Shown here: positions 1-8,529 of the stretch, one piece after another
How positions within the stretch are numbered: the first letter of the stretch is position 1
Layout of the letters: each line of letters opens with the position of its first letter
NCBI RefSeq assembly: GCF_902506065.1
Contig: NZ_LR732912.1
Span: forward strand, 790,387-854,386
Reading direction: 5' to 3'
Origin: Arthrobacter sp. 9V
Lineage (GTDB): Bacteria > Actinomycetota > Actinomycetes > Actinomycetales > Micrococcaceae
DNA length: 64,000 nt
Notes under the pieces: model-generated
The model's database searches: none
The model's input: the letters and a program-made list of their open reading frames with translations, nothing else
What the model was told of the DNA's origin: nothing
Position numbers and translations under genes: made by a program

Positions 1-28
1 ACCCCCGCTTACCCACCCCCGCTTACCC
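1..28. repeat. 14-bp direct repeat, two copies
   Basis: The unit ACCCCCGCTTACCC occurs twice in tandem and abuts the palindromic repeat at 25-92. The array may continue to the left of the window. No function is assigned. Confidence 0.6.
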
Positions 29-92
29 AACTAGGGGACAGTAACCGTCGGTATGAGCCCTCATTGCGACGTTTACTGTCCCCTACTTGGGT
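25..92. repeat. Palindromic repeat family A, copy 1
   Basis: An imperfect inverted repeat has arms at 25-50 and 67-92. The ends are ACCCAACTAGGGGACAG and CTGTCCCCTACTTGGGT, and the right arm begins CATTGCGAC. Related copies lie at 8463-8529 (same orientation) and 47021-47088 (inverted). It lies just beyond the terminator of the minus-strand operon that ends at 178. Confidence 0.8.
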
Positions 93-103
93 AGGCGCAC
101 ACG

Positions 104-144
104 AAAAAGGGGCGGGGTCACCATCACGGTGACCCCGCCCCTTT
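104..144 (-). terminator. Intrinsic terminator of the 4663-178 operon
   Basis: A perfect 17-bp stem (106-122 with 128-144, sequence AAAGGGGCGGGGTCACC) has a 5-nt loop. On the minus strand it is followed by a T run, as expected for Rho-independent termination 34 bp after the stop codon of the last gene. Confidence 0.85.
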
Positions 145-177
145 CGTTTGAGTCGGGTTAGTGCGGGCGGCCCGGCG

Positions 178-1305
178 CTACGGGCGAAGCGTCAGCGGAC
201 GACGACGACCGTCCACTTGGGTGGTGGGCCAACGGTCGTCAGTGGTCAGGACCCGCAAGCCGGAATCCGTGAGCAGCACGGTGTCCTCGATCTTCACTCC
301 GGGACCGGACGGGTTCCACGTGAAGGGCTGGTTCAGCACCACCGTATCCGTGACGTCTGCGGTGACCCGGGGATCGCGGCCTGCATAACCGGCCGGCCCG
401 CCTTGGTGGTGGAGCGTCCACTGGTCCTCGCCGAAACCGTGCCGGGCGTAAGCCTGCTTAATCTCGGCGAAGATGTCATTGAGCCGGGCACCCGGAACGG
501 TGGCGCGGAAGATGTCGGCCTCAACTGCGGCGATCCGGGCTTCGGCGTCGAGCTCTTGGGGAGTTCCGGCGTCGAACGCTATCCACCTGGTGACGTTGGC
601 AACCAAACCGTTCCGGCGGGCACACACCACAGCCATGGCGCGGCGCCCGATAGGGGAGTGCGTGGCCAGCGGATGGCGGAAATCGCTGCGGGAAGCTCCG
701 TTGCAGAGCAGGACCAGCGGCTCGGCGCCCACTGAAACAATCCGTGCGGCCAGTTCCGAGACGAGCTGGAATTCCGTGGTTTCCGGCGTCGCCGCAGTGA
801 GGACATCGGTCATGGCGGCTGCGGCGTCGGCGGAAAGCTCGGCGTAACGGGCCGTCTCGCCGGGCAGGAGCTGCTGGCGGGCTGCCCGCAGTTCTGCGGT
901 GACGGCCGCTTCCACCAAGGGGTCGCCGTCAACGGCCATCCCTGCTGCGAAGGCATGCAACTGGCCGTTCCACGGAACACTGTCCAGGCTGACGCCGTCC
1001 GGGAGCTCCTCCGCTGCGATCCGTCCGGCCTCGTTGTTGAACGTCACCAAGTGGTCACCGGAGCGGTCCACCAAGAGGGCCGCGATGGGGTCGCCGGCCA
1101 GGCTGATGTGCACGCGGCTGCCGTCCAAGTACCAAGTCAGGGCCGTGTTGGAAGTCAGCAACAGCGACTCCCGGCCGGCGGCGTCCATGATGTCCAGCAC
1201 CCGCTGGCGCTTCACTGCGCGGTCGGCCACGTTGCCGGGTGCTGTGAGTGGACGGGGTACAGTGACCGCAGTCAGAGCCGGCGTGAATTGAGTAGGCGTT
1301 GTCAT
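178..1305 (-). CDS. M24-family (Xaa-Pro peptidase-like) protein with degenerate metal site
   Basis: This 375-residue protein has a creatinase-like N-terminal domain (about 25-150) and an M24 pita-bread domain (about 155-360). Active M24 enzymes bind two metals through two Asp, one His and two Glu. Here the His (HHQGGPAGY) and the last Glu (VKIEDTVLL) can be placed. The SDxTR-type Asp is Asn (ANVTRW), the first Asp is not recognisable, and the first Glu position reads FTWNPSG. It is therefore probably not a standard metallopeptidase. It is the last gene of a three-gene operon and overlaps the oxidoreductase gene by 4 bp, so it may act on or bind a sugar-pathway compound. The fold call is sound; the function is unknown. 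Confidence 0.75.
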   Translation of the reverse strand: MTTPTQFTPALTAVTVPRPLTAPGNVADRAVKRQRVLDIMDAAGRESLLLTSNTALTWYLDGSRVHISLAGDPIAALLVDRSGDHLVTFNNEAGRIAAEELPDGVSLDSVPWNGQLHAFAAGMAVDGDPLVEAAVTAELRAARQQLLPGETARYAELSADAAAAMTDVLTAATPETTEFQLVSELAARIVSVGAEPLVLLCNGASRSDFRHPLATHSPIGRRAMAVVCARRNGLVANVTRWIAFDAGTPQELDAEARIAAVEADIFRATVPGARLNDIFAEIKQAYARHGFGEDQWTLHHQGGPAGYAGRDPRVTADVTDTVVLNQPFTWNPSGPGVKIEDTVLLTDSGLRVLTTDDRWPTTQVDGRRRPLTLRP

Positions 1306-3404
1306 GCCGGTTCCCCCAAAGTTGTGATGAGTTGTTCAATGTCTTGTGTTGCCAGGAAGCCATCCATGACGAGGACGGTCACGGTCCTGTGGACAGGGCG
1401 GCCCGGCTCGGTGGTCACCGGGGCGTCCCAAGCCAAGGACAGCCCGACCCCCGGGTACCCAGAATGCCGGACAAACCACGGGTCAGGCGCCTGCGGTGAG
1501 GCCAGGAACACCAGGGTTGCCGGGTGCCCCAGCCCGGGGTCGCCGGCGACACTGGCTGGGCCGGTTGTTCCGGCGTCGAACGTTCCGGACCAAGCCAGCC
1601 AGGGCGCCACGGTCCCGTGTACCGCGTCCTCGCCGCGTGCCTCAGGTGTCCAGATGGTGGCGTCGCCAACCTTGGGGAGCCGCCAAAAGAAGCCGCCGTA
1701 ACCGCCTTGCGGACGCCCGTTGGAGCCGGGGCTAGCCAACAGCACCGGTCGTCCCGTGGCTGACGCCAAGGTAAAGTCCAGGGTCAGCTTCCACCCTGAA
1801 GGCCCGACGGCGGACCAGCGCCACTCGCGCTGTTCGCGGAGTACCGGTGTGCCGTCAGGACCGAGCCAGCTCAGCTGTTCGCGCCTGTGCCCGTCATGGT
1901 GCTCTGCGGATTCCGTGACGATCCTGCCGTGATCCTTGCGCCACACGTATGCCCCGGCATCCCGGGTGTAGGTCCGGCCGCCCCAGAAATTGATTCCGTC
2001 AACGTCCTGGAGGGCCACGCCCACTCCCAAATGCCAGACGTGGTCTTCCGGGATGTGGTCCGTGACTACTGTTCCCGCGAGGGTGCGTACAGGGTGCAGG
2101 TAAGGCCGCGGCGAGGATGCGGGCCGGATCCGGGAACCGTTCTGGAGGGTAGCCACGGTTATGCCGTTAATGTCCAGAGTTCCGTTGGTGTTCAGGCTGG
2201 GCTCGCCGGAGACAGTCCAGGGTGCACCCAGCTCAGCGAAAGTTGCCTGCCCCAAAGCTGCCCGGCGGATCAGCGAATCGATCCCATGAACCACGGGGTG
2301 GGCTGCGTCGCCTTCCCCTTCCCATGTGATGAACTCCGGGGGGATCTGCCGGGGTGCCTCTGCTGTGCGGATCGCTTCCAATACGGAGACGTACGCACCC
2401 GATCCGGACAACGGGCTGAGAAGATCGTCCTCCGTGCGGGCAGCCAGCAGGTTCTCCAAGAGGTCGGTCCGCCCGAACGTCTCCGTCCGGGTGCCCTGCG
2501 GAGAGGTGATCTCCAGGCGGTCCTCCGTGTAAAAGAGCGTGAGCTGCCCGAGCGTCCCGTAGACGGTAACCGACGGCGCGGACTGCGCGGGGGCACACAG
2601 CGTCAAGGCGCACGTCAAGACTGTGCTTCCCGCGGACCCAGTGCCGCCGCCAAATCCAGTGCCGCCCGCAATCCGGACCCGCACCACGGACGTGTCGTCA
2701 CTTTCGGTGTCGTTGGCGCGGTACAGGTCCGTCTCCACGGATTCAACGTCCGCTACAGTCCGCGCACCGGCCAGTCTCAGGCCGGTGGCCACAGCGTGAG
2801 CCAAGGCGTTGGTGGCCACTCCGTCCACCACATCCGTCCCGTTCAGGCTGCGCCTGCCGGCCCATCGGGACCGTTTGAAGTACGCCTTGTTCCGCAACCA
2901 CTGCCCCGTGGCGCTGATGCCGCGGACATCGCCTATCTCACCGGAAGCCACCATGGCTTCGATCGCGGGCAGGGCCAGTGAACCCAGGCTCTGGAAGCCC
3001 ACCTGCACCAGACGACCGGCGCTCGCAGCGGCCGCCAGGAGGTCCTCGAATTGCGCCATGGAAGCCACCGGCGGCTTTTCCAAGTACACGTGCGCCCCTG
3101 ATTTGAGGGCAGCGAGAGCAAGCGGTGCATGGGTTTGGATGGGCGTGGAGATGATCACCACGTCCGGGGCGCTGCCTCCAGCCAGGAGCTCCTCAAGGGA
3201 AGCGAAGACGTTCACATCCGGGCCAAGGGCTCCCTTTGCCGGGGGATGCGGATCGGCGACGGCCACCAGTTCCAAAGCACCGGTGGCACTGAGTCGGCCA
3301 AGGTTTTCCAGGTGTCGTTCGCCGAAGCCATGCACGCCCACCAGCGCTATGCGGGGGAGCCGGGCATTGCCCTCCGTGGCGGCGGCGGTCAAGGGTTGTG
3401 TCAT
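1302..3404 (-). CDS. Gfo/Idh/MocA oxidoreductase fused to DUF6807 (PmoA-like) domain, paralog 1
   Basis: This 700-residue fusion starts with a Rossmann dinucleotide-binding domain (IALVGVHGFGERHLENL, residues about 18-130; EKPPVA motif near 110). A Gfo/Idh/MocA C-terminal domain follows to about 390. A second domain from about 405 matches the DUF6807 family, once labelled methane oxygenase PmoA, with SPRPYLHPV, DHxWHLGV and GGYGGFFWRLP. Gfo enzymes oxidise or reduce sugars with NAD(P); the DUF6807 role is not established. A paralog of the same architecture lies at 16086-18185. The gene overlaps both neighbours by 4 bp, so the three are translationally coupled. A role in modified-sugar catabolism is inferred from context. 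Confidence 0.85.
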   Translation of the reverse strand: MTQPLTAAATEGNARLPRIALVGVHGFGERHLENLGRLSATGALELVAVADPHPPAKGALGPDVNVFASLEELLAGGSAPDVVIISTPIQTHAPLALAALKSGAHVYLEKPPVASMAQFEDLLAAAASAGRLVQVGFQSLGSLALPAIEAMVASGEIGDVRGISATGQWLRNKAYFKRSRWAGRRSLNGTDVVDGVATNALAHAVATGLRLAGARTVADVESVETDLYRANDTESDDTSVVRVRIAGGTGFGGGTGSAGSTVLTCALTLCAPAQSAPSVTVYGTLGQLTLFYTEDRLEITSPQGTRTETFGRTDLLENLLAARTEDDLLSPLSGSGAYVSVLEAIRTAEAPRQIPPEFITWEGEGDAAHPVVHGIDSLIRRAALGQATFAELGAPWTVSGEPSLNTNGTLDINGITVATLQNGSRIRPASSPRPYLHPVRTLAGTVVTDHIPEDHVWHLGVGVALQDVDGINFWGGRTYTRDAGAYVWRKDHGRIVTESAEHHDGHRREQLSWLGPDGTPVLREQREWRWSAVGPSGWKLTLDFTLASATGRPVLLASPGSNGRPQGGYGGFFWRLPKVGDATIWTPEARGEDAVHGTVAPWLAWSGTFDAGTTGPASVAGDPGLGHPATLVFLASPQAPDPWFVRHSGYPGVGLSLAWDAPVTTEPGRPVHRTVTVLVMDGFLATQDIEQLITTLGEPA

Positions 3405-4663
3405 GGGGCTGTCCTAGCGGGATCAGGTGCGTGGGTATGGGTGGGATTGCGGGGCTGCAACGCGGAGGCGAGGAACGCGGCGGCCTCGTCCTGCATGGCG
3501 TGGGTGAAGATGTGGGGTTCCTGCCAAAAACTGCCGGTGTAGCGGCCGGGGATGTCCTTCACCAGATGCTGATGGGCTTCGCGCATTCCTTGCTCCGGGA
3601 AGAGGGGATCGTCCAGGGCGTACTGGACCAGCACCCTTTCAGCTGTTGAACGGACGGCCAGGTCCGGCCAGTCACCCAACCTCGCCAGGCCGGGGGAGTG
3701 CAGCAGCCACGAGTGGGCGTCCAGGTACGCAGGCAGGAGTGATCCGAATGTGGTCATCATGCACGTGACCACGTAGCTGCGGATCAGCGGGCTGAGGGCG
3801 GCGAGCACCAGCGCCCGTCCGCCGCCGCCGGAGAAGCCCAGGCAACCGAGCCGATCCGCATCCACGCCAGGCAGCGACGCAAGGACACCCAAGGCCGCGA
3901 GGTCGTCATGCGCCACGGTCCCGGCAACGGTGGTGCCTATGAGCGTTGCGGCTTTCGCCACGGTTTCCTCGTGAGCGGCAGCCGCTGCCTCATACTGTTC
4001 CGCTGCGGAAAGTTCGACGCCGGCCTCCCGCCGTAGTGCCTGCTGGCCGTCCACGGCGTTGGCAGTCCGCCAGGGAAGGGGATCGAGTCCGAAGCGGCGG
4101 CTGCCCCACATGAAGGTGTCGTGGGCAAGGACGGCGAAGCCCTCTTGAGCCAGCCACGTGGCGAGGGCCCGGCCGCCGTAAAGTTTTGCCCTGACGTCCA
4201 AGGGCGGCAGGTTCCTTGCAGGAGAACCGGGGGCGCCGCCGTCGTCATGGTCCGATATGTAGGGGTCCGATTCGTAGGGGGCCGATTCGTGAGCGAACCG
4301 CACAAGCCGCTCAGCGCCGTAAGCCTTGATCCCGCCATGGCAGTGAAGGGCGAGGAGCCCGGGAAGCGGGCCTGTGGTGCAGGCTGGTCGCACCAACCAG
4401 GCGGAGGTGGCCGGGCCGAAGCCCAACTGCCACTGCAAGTGAGAGGTGATGACGCCGTCGTGCTCCGATTCTGAGAGCACCGAGTACTCAAGGTCCGGTG
4501 TTACGGCGGGCACGCCAAGTGTGTCAGCAAGTTGGCTGGTCTTCACGGAGTCAGCAGTGAAATCAGCAGTGAGCCTGTGCCGGGCAACGTAGGCCGGCCA
4601 ATCCTCATAGCCAGCCAGCGCGCTGGGTCGGGTGAGCGATGCTGCCATGTCAGCGCTGGTCAT
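3401..4663 (-). CDS. Alpha/beta hydrolase, acetyl-esterase/dienelactone-hydrolase type
   Basis: This 420-residue protein belongs to the alpha/beta hydrolase fold. The nucleophile elbow is GFSGGG near residue 270, an acidic residue follows in YALDDPLFPEQG, and a C-terminal His lies in QEPHIFTHAMQDE, which fits a Ser-Asp-His triad. The fold core contains LLALHCHGG. No signal peptide is seen, so it is probably cytosolic. It is the first gene of the minus-strand operon (hydrolase, Gfo-DUF6807, M24-like), with LacI-type operators about 100-160 bp upstream. Deacylation of an imported sugar is plausible, but the substrate is not known. No clear Shine-Dalgarno precedes the ATG. Confidence 0.8.
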   Translation of the reverse strand: MTSADMAASLTRPSALAGYEDWPAYVARHRLTADFTADSVKTSQLADTLGVPAVTPDLEYSVLSESEHDGVITSHLQWQLGFGPATSAWLVRPACTTGPLPGLLALHCHGGIKAYGAERLVRFAHESAPYESDPYISDHDDGGAPGSPARNLPPLDVRAKLYGGRALATWLAQEGFAVLAHDTFMWGSRRFGLDPLPWRTANAVDGQQALRREAGVELSAAEQYEAAAAAHEETVAKAATLIGTTVAGTVAHDDLAALGVLASLPGVDADRLGCLGFSGGGGRALVLAALSPLIRSYVVTCMMTTFGSLLPAYLDAHSWLLHSPGLARLGDWPDLAVRSTAERVLVQYALDDPLFPEQGMREAHQHLVKDIPGRYTGSFWQEPHIFTHAMQDEAAAFLASALQPRNPTHTHAPDPARTAP

Positions 4664-4766
4664 GGCAGGCGGGGTGGGTGGGGAACAATAGTGTCCTGCC
4701 TTATCGAATGCTGCAGCGCACGCCGGGCTTCGTCAGCGTGGAAAAACAAGGTGAGGCGACTTCCTA

Positions 4767-4780
4767 AGAAAACGCTTTCT
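4767..4780. promoter_or_regulatory. LacI-type operator 1
   Basis: AGAAAACGCTTTCT is a near-palindrome of the LacI/CcpA class, in the divergent region between the hydrolase operon and the first ABC operon. The 301-bp gap 4664-4964 otherwise holds operator 2 and presumably both promoters. Confidence 0.75.
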
Positions 4781-4812
4781 CAAAAATTAGCAAAAGGCTG
4801 TACAAGGGTCAA

Positions 4813-4824
4813 GAAAACGTTTAC
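4813..4824. promoter_or_regulatory. LacI-type operator 2
   Basis: GAAAACGTTTAC is a second near-palindrome, centred about 45 bp from operator 1. Paired sites of this kind allow cooperative or looping repression of the divergent units. Confidence 0.65.
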
Positions 4825-4964
4825 TTTGATACGGAGCCGCTGAACGTCCGGACCGCAATCCTGGCAATTCACGGGTAGCGCCAGTAGATGGACGGCGTTC
4901 CGGACGGCAAGTACCAACCAGACTCGAACTTCCGTGGATGGCCACGATGACCAAAGGAGACCAC

Positions 4965-5030
4965 ATGGCCGCTGTACTACGCACGGGGACGCCGCAAGGC
5001 GTTCGCGCTCCGGCGAGGGGGAAGCAATGA
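4965..5030 (+). CDS. 21-residue leader ORF coupled to the ABC permease gene
   Basis: An ATG with a strong Shine-Dalgarno (AAAGGAGA, 4953-4960) opens a 21-codon frame rich in Ala, Arg and Gly (begins MAAVLRTGTP). Its stop overlaps the permease start as ATGA (5027-5030). The permease itself has only the weaker AGGGGGA upstream. The arrangement suggests translational coupling, with ribosomes delivered to the permease start. There is no obvious similarity to a known peptide and no run of a single amino acid that would suggest attenuation. A chance ORF is less likely given the ribosome binding site and the exact overlap. Confidence 0.55.
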   Translation: MAAVLRTGTPQGVRAPARGKQ

Positions 5031-5971
5031 GCGCTATAGGCGAACTCTCCACAATGACCCGGCGCAAGGGTCCCATGAGCAAAGAAGAGAAGAAGGCGAA
5101 CGGTCGCGACAACAAAGCCGCCTACATTTTCCTCCTTCCATGGCTGATCGGTCTTGCCGTGATCACCGTGGGACCCATGCTGATGTCCTTGTACCTTTCC
5201 TTCACGGACTACAACCTCCTCCAGCCTCCTGAATGGGTGGGCCTGGATAACTTCATCCGCATGTTCGGCGATGCCCGCCTCCACAACTCCCTCCGCGTCA
5301 CGTTCACCTACGTGCTGGTGGGTGTGCCCCTCCAGTTGGGCGTGGCCCTGCTGATCGCCCTGGTCCTGGACAAGGGCTTGCGCGGCCTTCCGTTCTACCG
5401 CTCCATCTTCTACTTGCCCTCCCTGCTGGGCGGCTCAGTAGCAGTTGCCATCCTGTGGAAGCAGATCTTCGGCACCACCGGCCTGGTAAACCAAGTACTG
5501 GCAATGGTTGGCATCGAAGGGCCGGGCTGGATTTCTGACCCCAACACCGCCCTTGGCTCCATCATCCTGCTGCACGTCTGGACCTTCGGCAGCCCCATGA
5601 TCATCTTCCTGGCCGGCCTTCGCCAGATCCCGGTGATGTACTACGAGGCAGCCAAGGTGGATGGCGCAACTACCCTTCAGCAGTTCTGGCGGATCACCCT
5701 GCCGATGCTGAGCCCCATCATCTTCTTCAACCTGGTGCTTCAGATCATCGGATCCTTCCAGTCGTTCACCCAGGCGTTCATCGTCTCCGGCGGCAATGGC
5801 GGTCCGTCCGACTCCACCATGTTCTTCACCCTGTACCTCTACCAAAAGGGCTTCGGCCAGTTTGATATGGGCTACGCCTCAGCGATGGCCTGGTTCCTGC
5901 TGGTCATCATCGGCGTCTTCACCGCCATCAACTTCATCGCTTCAAAGTATTGGGTGTTCTACGATGACTAA
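5027..5971 (+). CDS. CUT1 sugar ABC transporter permease (MalF/UgpA-like), importer 1
   Basis: This 314-residue membrane protein has about six transmembrane segments after a short basic N-terminus. It carries the inner-membrane permease EAA loop (EAAKVDGATTLQQFWRI) that docks on the ATPase. The start at 5027 overlaps the leader ORF, follows AGGGGGA, and gives the usual family length; an upstream in-frame ATG at 4934 has no conserved sequence after it. It overlaps the second permease by 8 bp. It closely resembles the permease at 12078 (shared motifs FLLPWL and SLYLSFT), which indicates duplication. No ATPase is encoded nearby, so a shared MsmK-type ATPase is likely. Confidence 0.9.
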   Translation: MSAIGELSTMTRRKGPMSKEEKKANGRDNKAAYIFLLPWLIGLAVITVGPMLMSLYLSFTDYNLLQPPEWVGLDNFIRMFGDARLHNSLRVTFTYVLVGVPLQLGVALLIALVLDKGLRGLPFYRSIFYLPSLLGGSVAVAILWKQIFGTTGLVNQVLAMVGIEGPGWISDPNTALGSIILLHVWTFGSPMIIFLAGLRQIPVMYYEAAKVDGATTLQQFWRITLPMLSPIIFFNLVLQIIGSFQSFTQAFIVSGGNGGPSDSTMFFTLYLYQKGFGQFDMGYASAMAWFLLVIIGVFTAINFIASKYWVFYDD

Positions 5972-6905
5972 ACTCCAGACCCTTCCCGCCGCGTCCGGTT
6001 CCTCCTCAGGCAAGTCCGGTAAGGACGGCAAGAGCCCGCGACGCCGCGAGTCACGCGGCAGCCTGGCCTTCAGCCGCAGCGCCCGCATCAAAGGCCTGAT
6101 CAAACACGCCATCCTGATCCTTGTTGGTGCGGTGATGATCTATCCGCTGCTGTGGATGGTGGTTTCCTCACTTCGGCCCAACGACCTCATCTTCCGCGAA
6201 CCCGGCCTGTGGCTGGAGAGCCTGGAAATGAGCAATTACACCGATGGTTGGTCCGCCCTGACGCACCCGTTCGGGCACTACATGATCAACTCCGCGATCG
6301 TTGTCCTCGGCTCGATTCTCGGAAACCTGATCTCCTGCTCCATGGCCGCCTACGCTTTCGCCCGCTTGCAGTTCAGCGGCAAAAAGATCTTCTTCGGCAT
6401 CATGCTGCTGACCATCATGCTTCCGTTCCACGTGGTGATTGTGCCGCAGTACATCCTGTTCTCGCAGATCGGCTGGGTCAACACGTTCTGGCCGCTGATT
6501 GTGCCCAAGCTGCTGGCAACGGACGCGTTCTTCGTGTTCCTGATGGTTCAGTTCATTCGCGGTATTCCCAAGGATCTTGACGAAGCTGCGCGCATTGACG
6601 GCGCCGGCCACCCCAGGATCTTCCTCCGCGTGATCCTGCCCCTGATGGTTCCGGCGCTGGCCACCACCACCATTTTCACGTTCATCTGGACATGGAACGA
6701 CTTCTTCGGCGCACTGATTTACCTCACGGACCCGGATATGTTCACCGTTCCGGTAGCGCTGCGCGCCTTTGTGGACTCGCAGTCGGCCACCAGCTGGGGA
6801 TCGCTCTTTGCCATGTCCATCGTGTCCCTGCTCCCGGTGTTCCTGGTGTTCCTCTTCGGCCAGCGGTTCCTCATCAAGGGCATCGCCACCACAGGTATCA
6901 AATAA
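5964..6905 (+). CDS. CUT1 sugar ABC transporter permease (MalG/UgpE-like), importer 1
   Basis: This 313-residue permease has a long basic Ser/Gly/Lys-rich cytosolic N-terminus (about 45 residues) and then about six transmembrane helices. The EAA loop is EAARIDGAGHPRIFLRV. The chosen ATG at 5964 overlaps the upstream permease by 8 bp, and longer in-frame extensions read only as shadow sequence. It pairs with the 5027 gene to form the channel of the first importer. Its counterpart at 13028 is clearly paralogous. Confidence 0.9.
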   Translation: MTKLQTLPAASGSSSGKSGKDGKSPRRRESRGSLAFSRSARIKGLIKHAILILVGAVMIYPLLWMVVSSLRPNDLIFREPGLWLESLEMSNYTDGWSALTHPFGHYMINSAIVVLGSILGNLISCSMAAYAFARLQFSGKKIFFGIMLLTIMLPFHVVIVPQYILFSQIGWVNTFWPLIVPKLLATDAFFVFLMVQFIRGIPKDLDEAARIDGAGHPRIFLRVILPLMVPALATTTIFTFIWTWNDFFGALIYLTDPDMFTVPVALRAFVDSQSATSWGSLFAMSIVSLLPVFLVFLFGQRFLIKGIATTGIK

Positions 6906-6967
6906 AACAACTAGAACAAGTAAGCATCTTGTAATACAAGATTGTGACTTGTATCATAAACGCGACG

Positions 6968-6981
6968 GGAAAACGCTTTCT
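6968..6981. promoter_or_regulatory. LacI-type operator 3
   Basis: GGAAAACGCTTTCT lies about 40 bp upstream of the GTG start of the binding-protein gene. It suggests the gene has its own repressed promoter within the operon. Confidence 0.75.
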
Positions 6982-7018
6982 CAGTTCGCATCAGGATCAA
7001 AGAAGATCGGAGACAACA

Positions 7019-8389
7019 GTGCCGGTAAACCCAAAGGGTGAAGCAGTCGCCCTCGCAGCTGCCTCGCCAACCCGCACATCAGCGCCGAAGGCCAAGCGCA
7101 AGCTTCGCGCATCCGCCCTCGTAGCAGCCACAGCTGCAGCAGTTCTCGCCCTCACTGCCTGCGGTGGTGGCGGAGGGTCCGACGCGAAGAGCGCCGATGG
7201 AAAAGTGGAGCTTCGCTTCGCATGGTGGGGCGGCGACAAGCGCGCCCAGGTAACGCAGGCTGCCATTGCTGCCTTCGAGGCCGAGAATCCCAACATCAAG
7301 ATCAAGCCCGAGTACGGCGACTGGAGCGGCTACTGGGACAAGCTGGCTACCCAGGTTGCGGCCAACGATGCTCCGGACATCATCCAGATGGACGAGAAGT
7401 ACATCACCGAGTACTCCACCCGCGGCGCGCTGCTGGATCTGTCCAAGTACGACATTGACACTTCAAAGCTTGATGCCGCTGCCCTGGATGCGGGCAAGGG
7501 CGAGAAGGGCCTCACCGGCATCGCCGCCGGCATCAACGCAGCTACCATCCTGGCCAACCCGGCAGTCTTCCAGGCTGCCGGCGTCGCAATCCCTGACGAC
7601 AAAACCTGGACCTGGGAAGACTTCGAGCGCATCTCTGCGGAGGTCACTGCAAAGTCGCCCAAGGGAACGTACGGCGCTGCTGCCTACGGCACCGATGAAG
7701 CCTCGCTGGGTGTGTGGCTGCGTCAGAACGGGAAGTCCCTTTACACCGAGGACGGCAAGCTTGGCTTCGAACCCTCGGATATTGCGCAGTGGTGGGCTTT
7801 CCTGAAGGAACTCAGCGAAAAGAAGGCGGTCCCCTCCGCATCAGAGGTTGTTGAAGCCGAGGCAGCCCCGCTTGACCAGAGCGGCCTGGCAACCGGCAAG
7901 AACGGCTTGGCCTTCTGGTGGTCCAACCAGCTTCCTGCCCTTGAAAAGGCTGCCGGCGGCGAACTGCAGATCCTGCGCTTCCCGTCCAAGACAGGCAAGG
8001 CAGATGACGCCAAGCTTTGGTACAAGGCCTCCCAGTTCTGGTCCGCATCTTCGCGCACCAAGCACCCTGAAGAGACGGCCAAGTTCATCGACTTCCTGAC
8101 CAACAACGTCAAGGCCGGCGAGGCACTTCTGGCAGACCGCGGCGTCTACCCCAACTCCGAAGTACGCGACGCCATTGCACCCAAGCTCGCCAAGGCAGAC
8201 GTGAAGGTGGTGGACTTCATCGCCGGAATCAAGGAAGAGCTCGGTGACGCACCGGCCGCACCCCCGAAGGGCGCCGGTGCCATCCAGGAAATCGTGAAGC
8301 GTTACACCTCGGAAGTCCTGTTCGAAAGGCTTTCAACAGAGGAAGCCGGCAAGAAGGCCGTGGACGAAATGAAGTCCGCAATCAGCTAG
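7019..8389 (+). CDS. Sugar-binding lipoprotein of ABC importer 1
   Basis: This 456-residue extracellular solute-binding protein is of family 1 type. The N-terminus has a basic region (KAKRKLRAS), a hydrophobic stretch and the lipobox LTAC followed by a Gly run, so it should be acylated and held on the outer face of the membrane. The GTG at 7019 is preferred because of CGGAG upstream and because the in-frame ATG at 6944 would place operator 3 inside the coding region. It aligns well with the binding protein at 10745 (shared WWG and GYW motifs near the mature N-terminus). An intrinsic terminator follows at 8404. Confidence 0.9.
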   Translation: MPVNPKGEAVALAAASPTRTSAPKAKRKLRASALVAATAAAVLALTACGGGGGSDAKSADGKVELRFAWWGGDKRAQVTQAAIAAFEAENPNIKIKPEYGDWSGYWDKLATQVAANDAPDIIQMDEKYITEYSTRGALLDLSKYDIDTSKLDAAALDAGKGEKGLTGIAAGINAATILANPAVFQAAGVAIPDDKTWTWEDFERISAEVTAKSPKGTYGAAAYGTDEASLGVWLRQNGKSLYTEDGKLGFEPSDIAQWWAFLKELSEKKAVPSASEVVEAEAAPLDQSGLATGKNGLAFWWSNQLPALEKAAGGELQILRFPSKTGKADDAKLWYKASQFWSASSRTKHPEETAKFIDFLTNNVKAGEALLADRGVYPNSEVRDAIAPKLAKADVKVVDFIAGIKEELGDAPAAPPKGAGAIQEIVKRYTSEVLFERLSTEEAGKKAVDEMKSAIS

Positions 8390-8403
8390 CTTTGTCGAAA
8401 CAG

Positions 8404-8453
8404 AAACCGCGCCCCGGATTGGTCCGCCAGGATCAGCCGGGGCGCGGTTTTTC
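8404..8453 (+). terminator. Intrinsic terminator after importer 1
   Basis: A 14-bp perfect stem (AAACCGCGCCCCGG at 8404-8417 with 8437-8450) is followed by a T run. Confidence 0.85.
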
Positions 8454-8462
8454 GTGTGCGCG

Positions 8463-8529
8463 CCCAACTGGGGGACAGCACATGTCGTATTGGCGGCCCA
8501 TTGCGACATGTGCTGTCCCTTACTTGGGT
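8463..8529. repeat. Palindromic repeat family A, copy 2
   Basis: Arms at about 8463-8487 and 8504-8529 share the CCCAACT-GGGGACAG / CTGTCCC-TACTTGGGT ends and CATTGCGAC with copy 1, in the same orientation. It lies between two convergent 3' ends and touches the stop codon of the GH42 gene. Confidence 0.8.

Noticed and set aside
1302..3404. DUF6807 domain as a particulate methane monooxygenase subunit
   Set aside because: The old PmoA label is misleading; the domain is soluble, fused to a sugar dehydrogenase-type half, and no pmoB or pmoC is present.
6944..7018. N-terminal extension of the first binding protein
   Set aside because: It would include operator 3 and bury the signal peptide.
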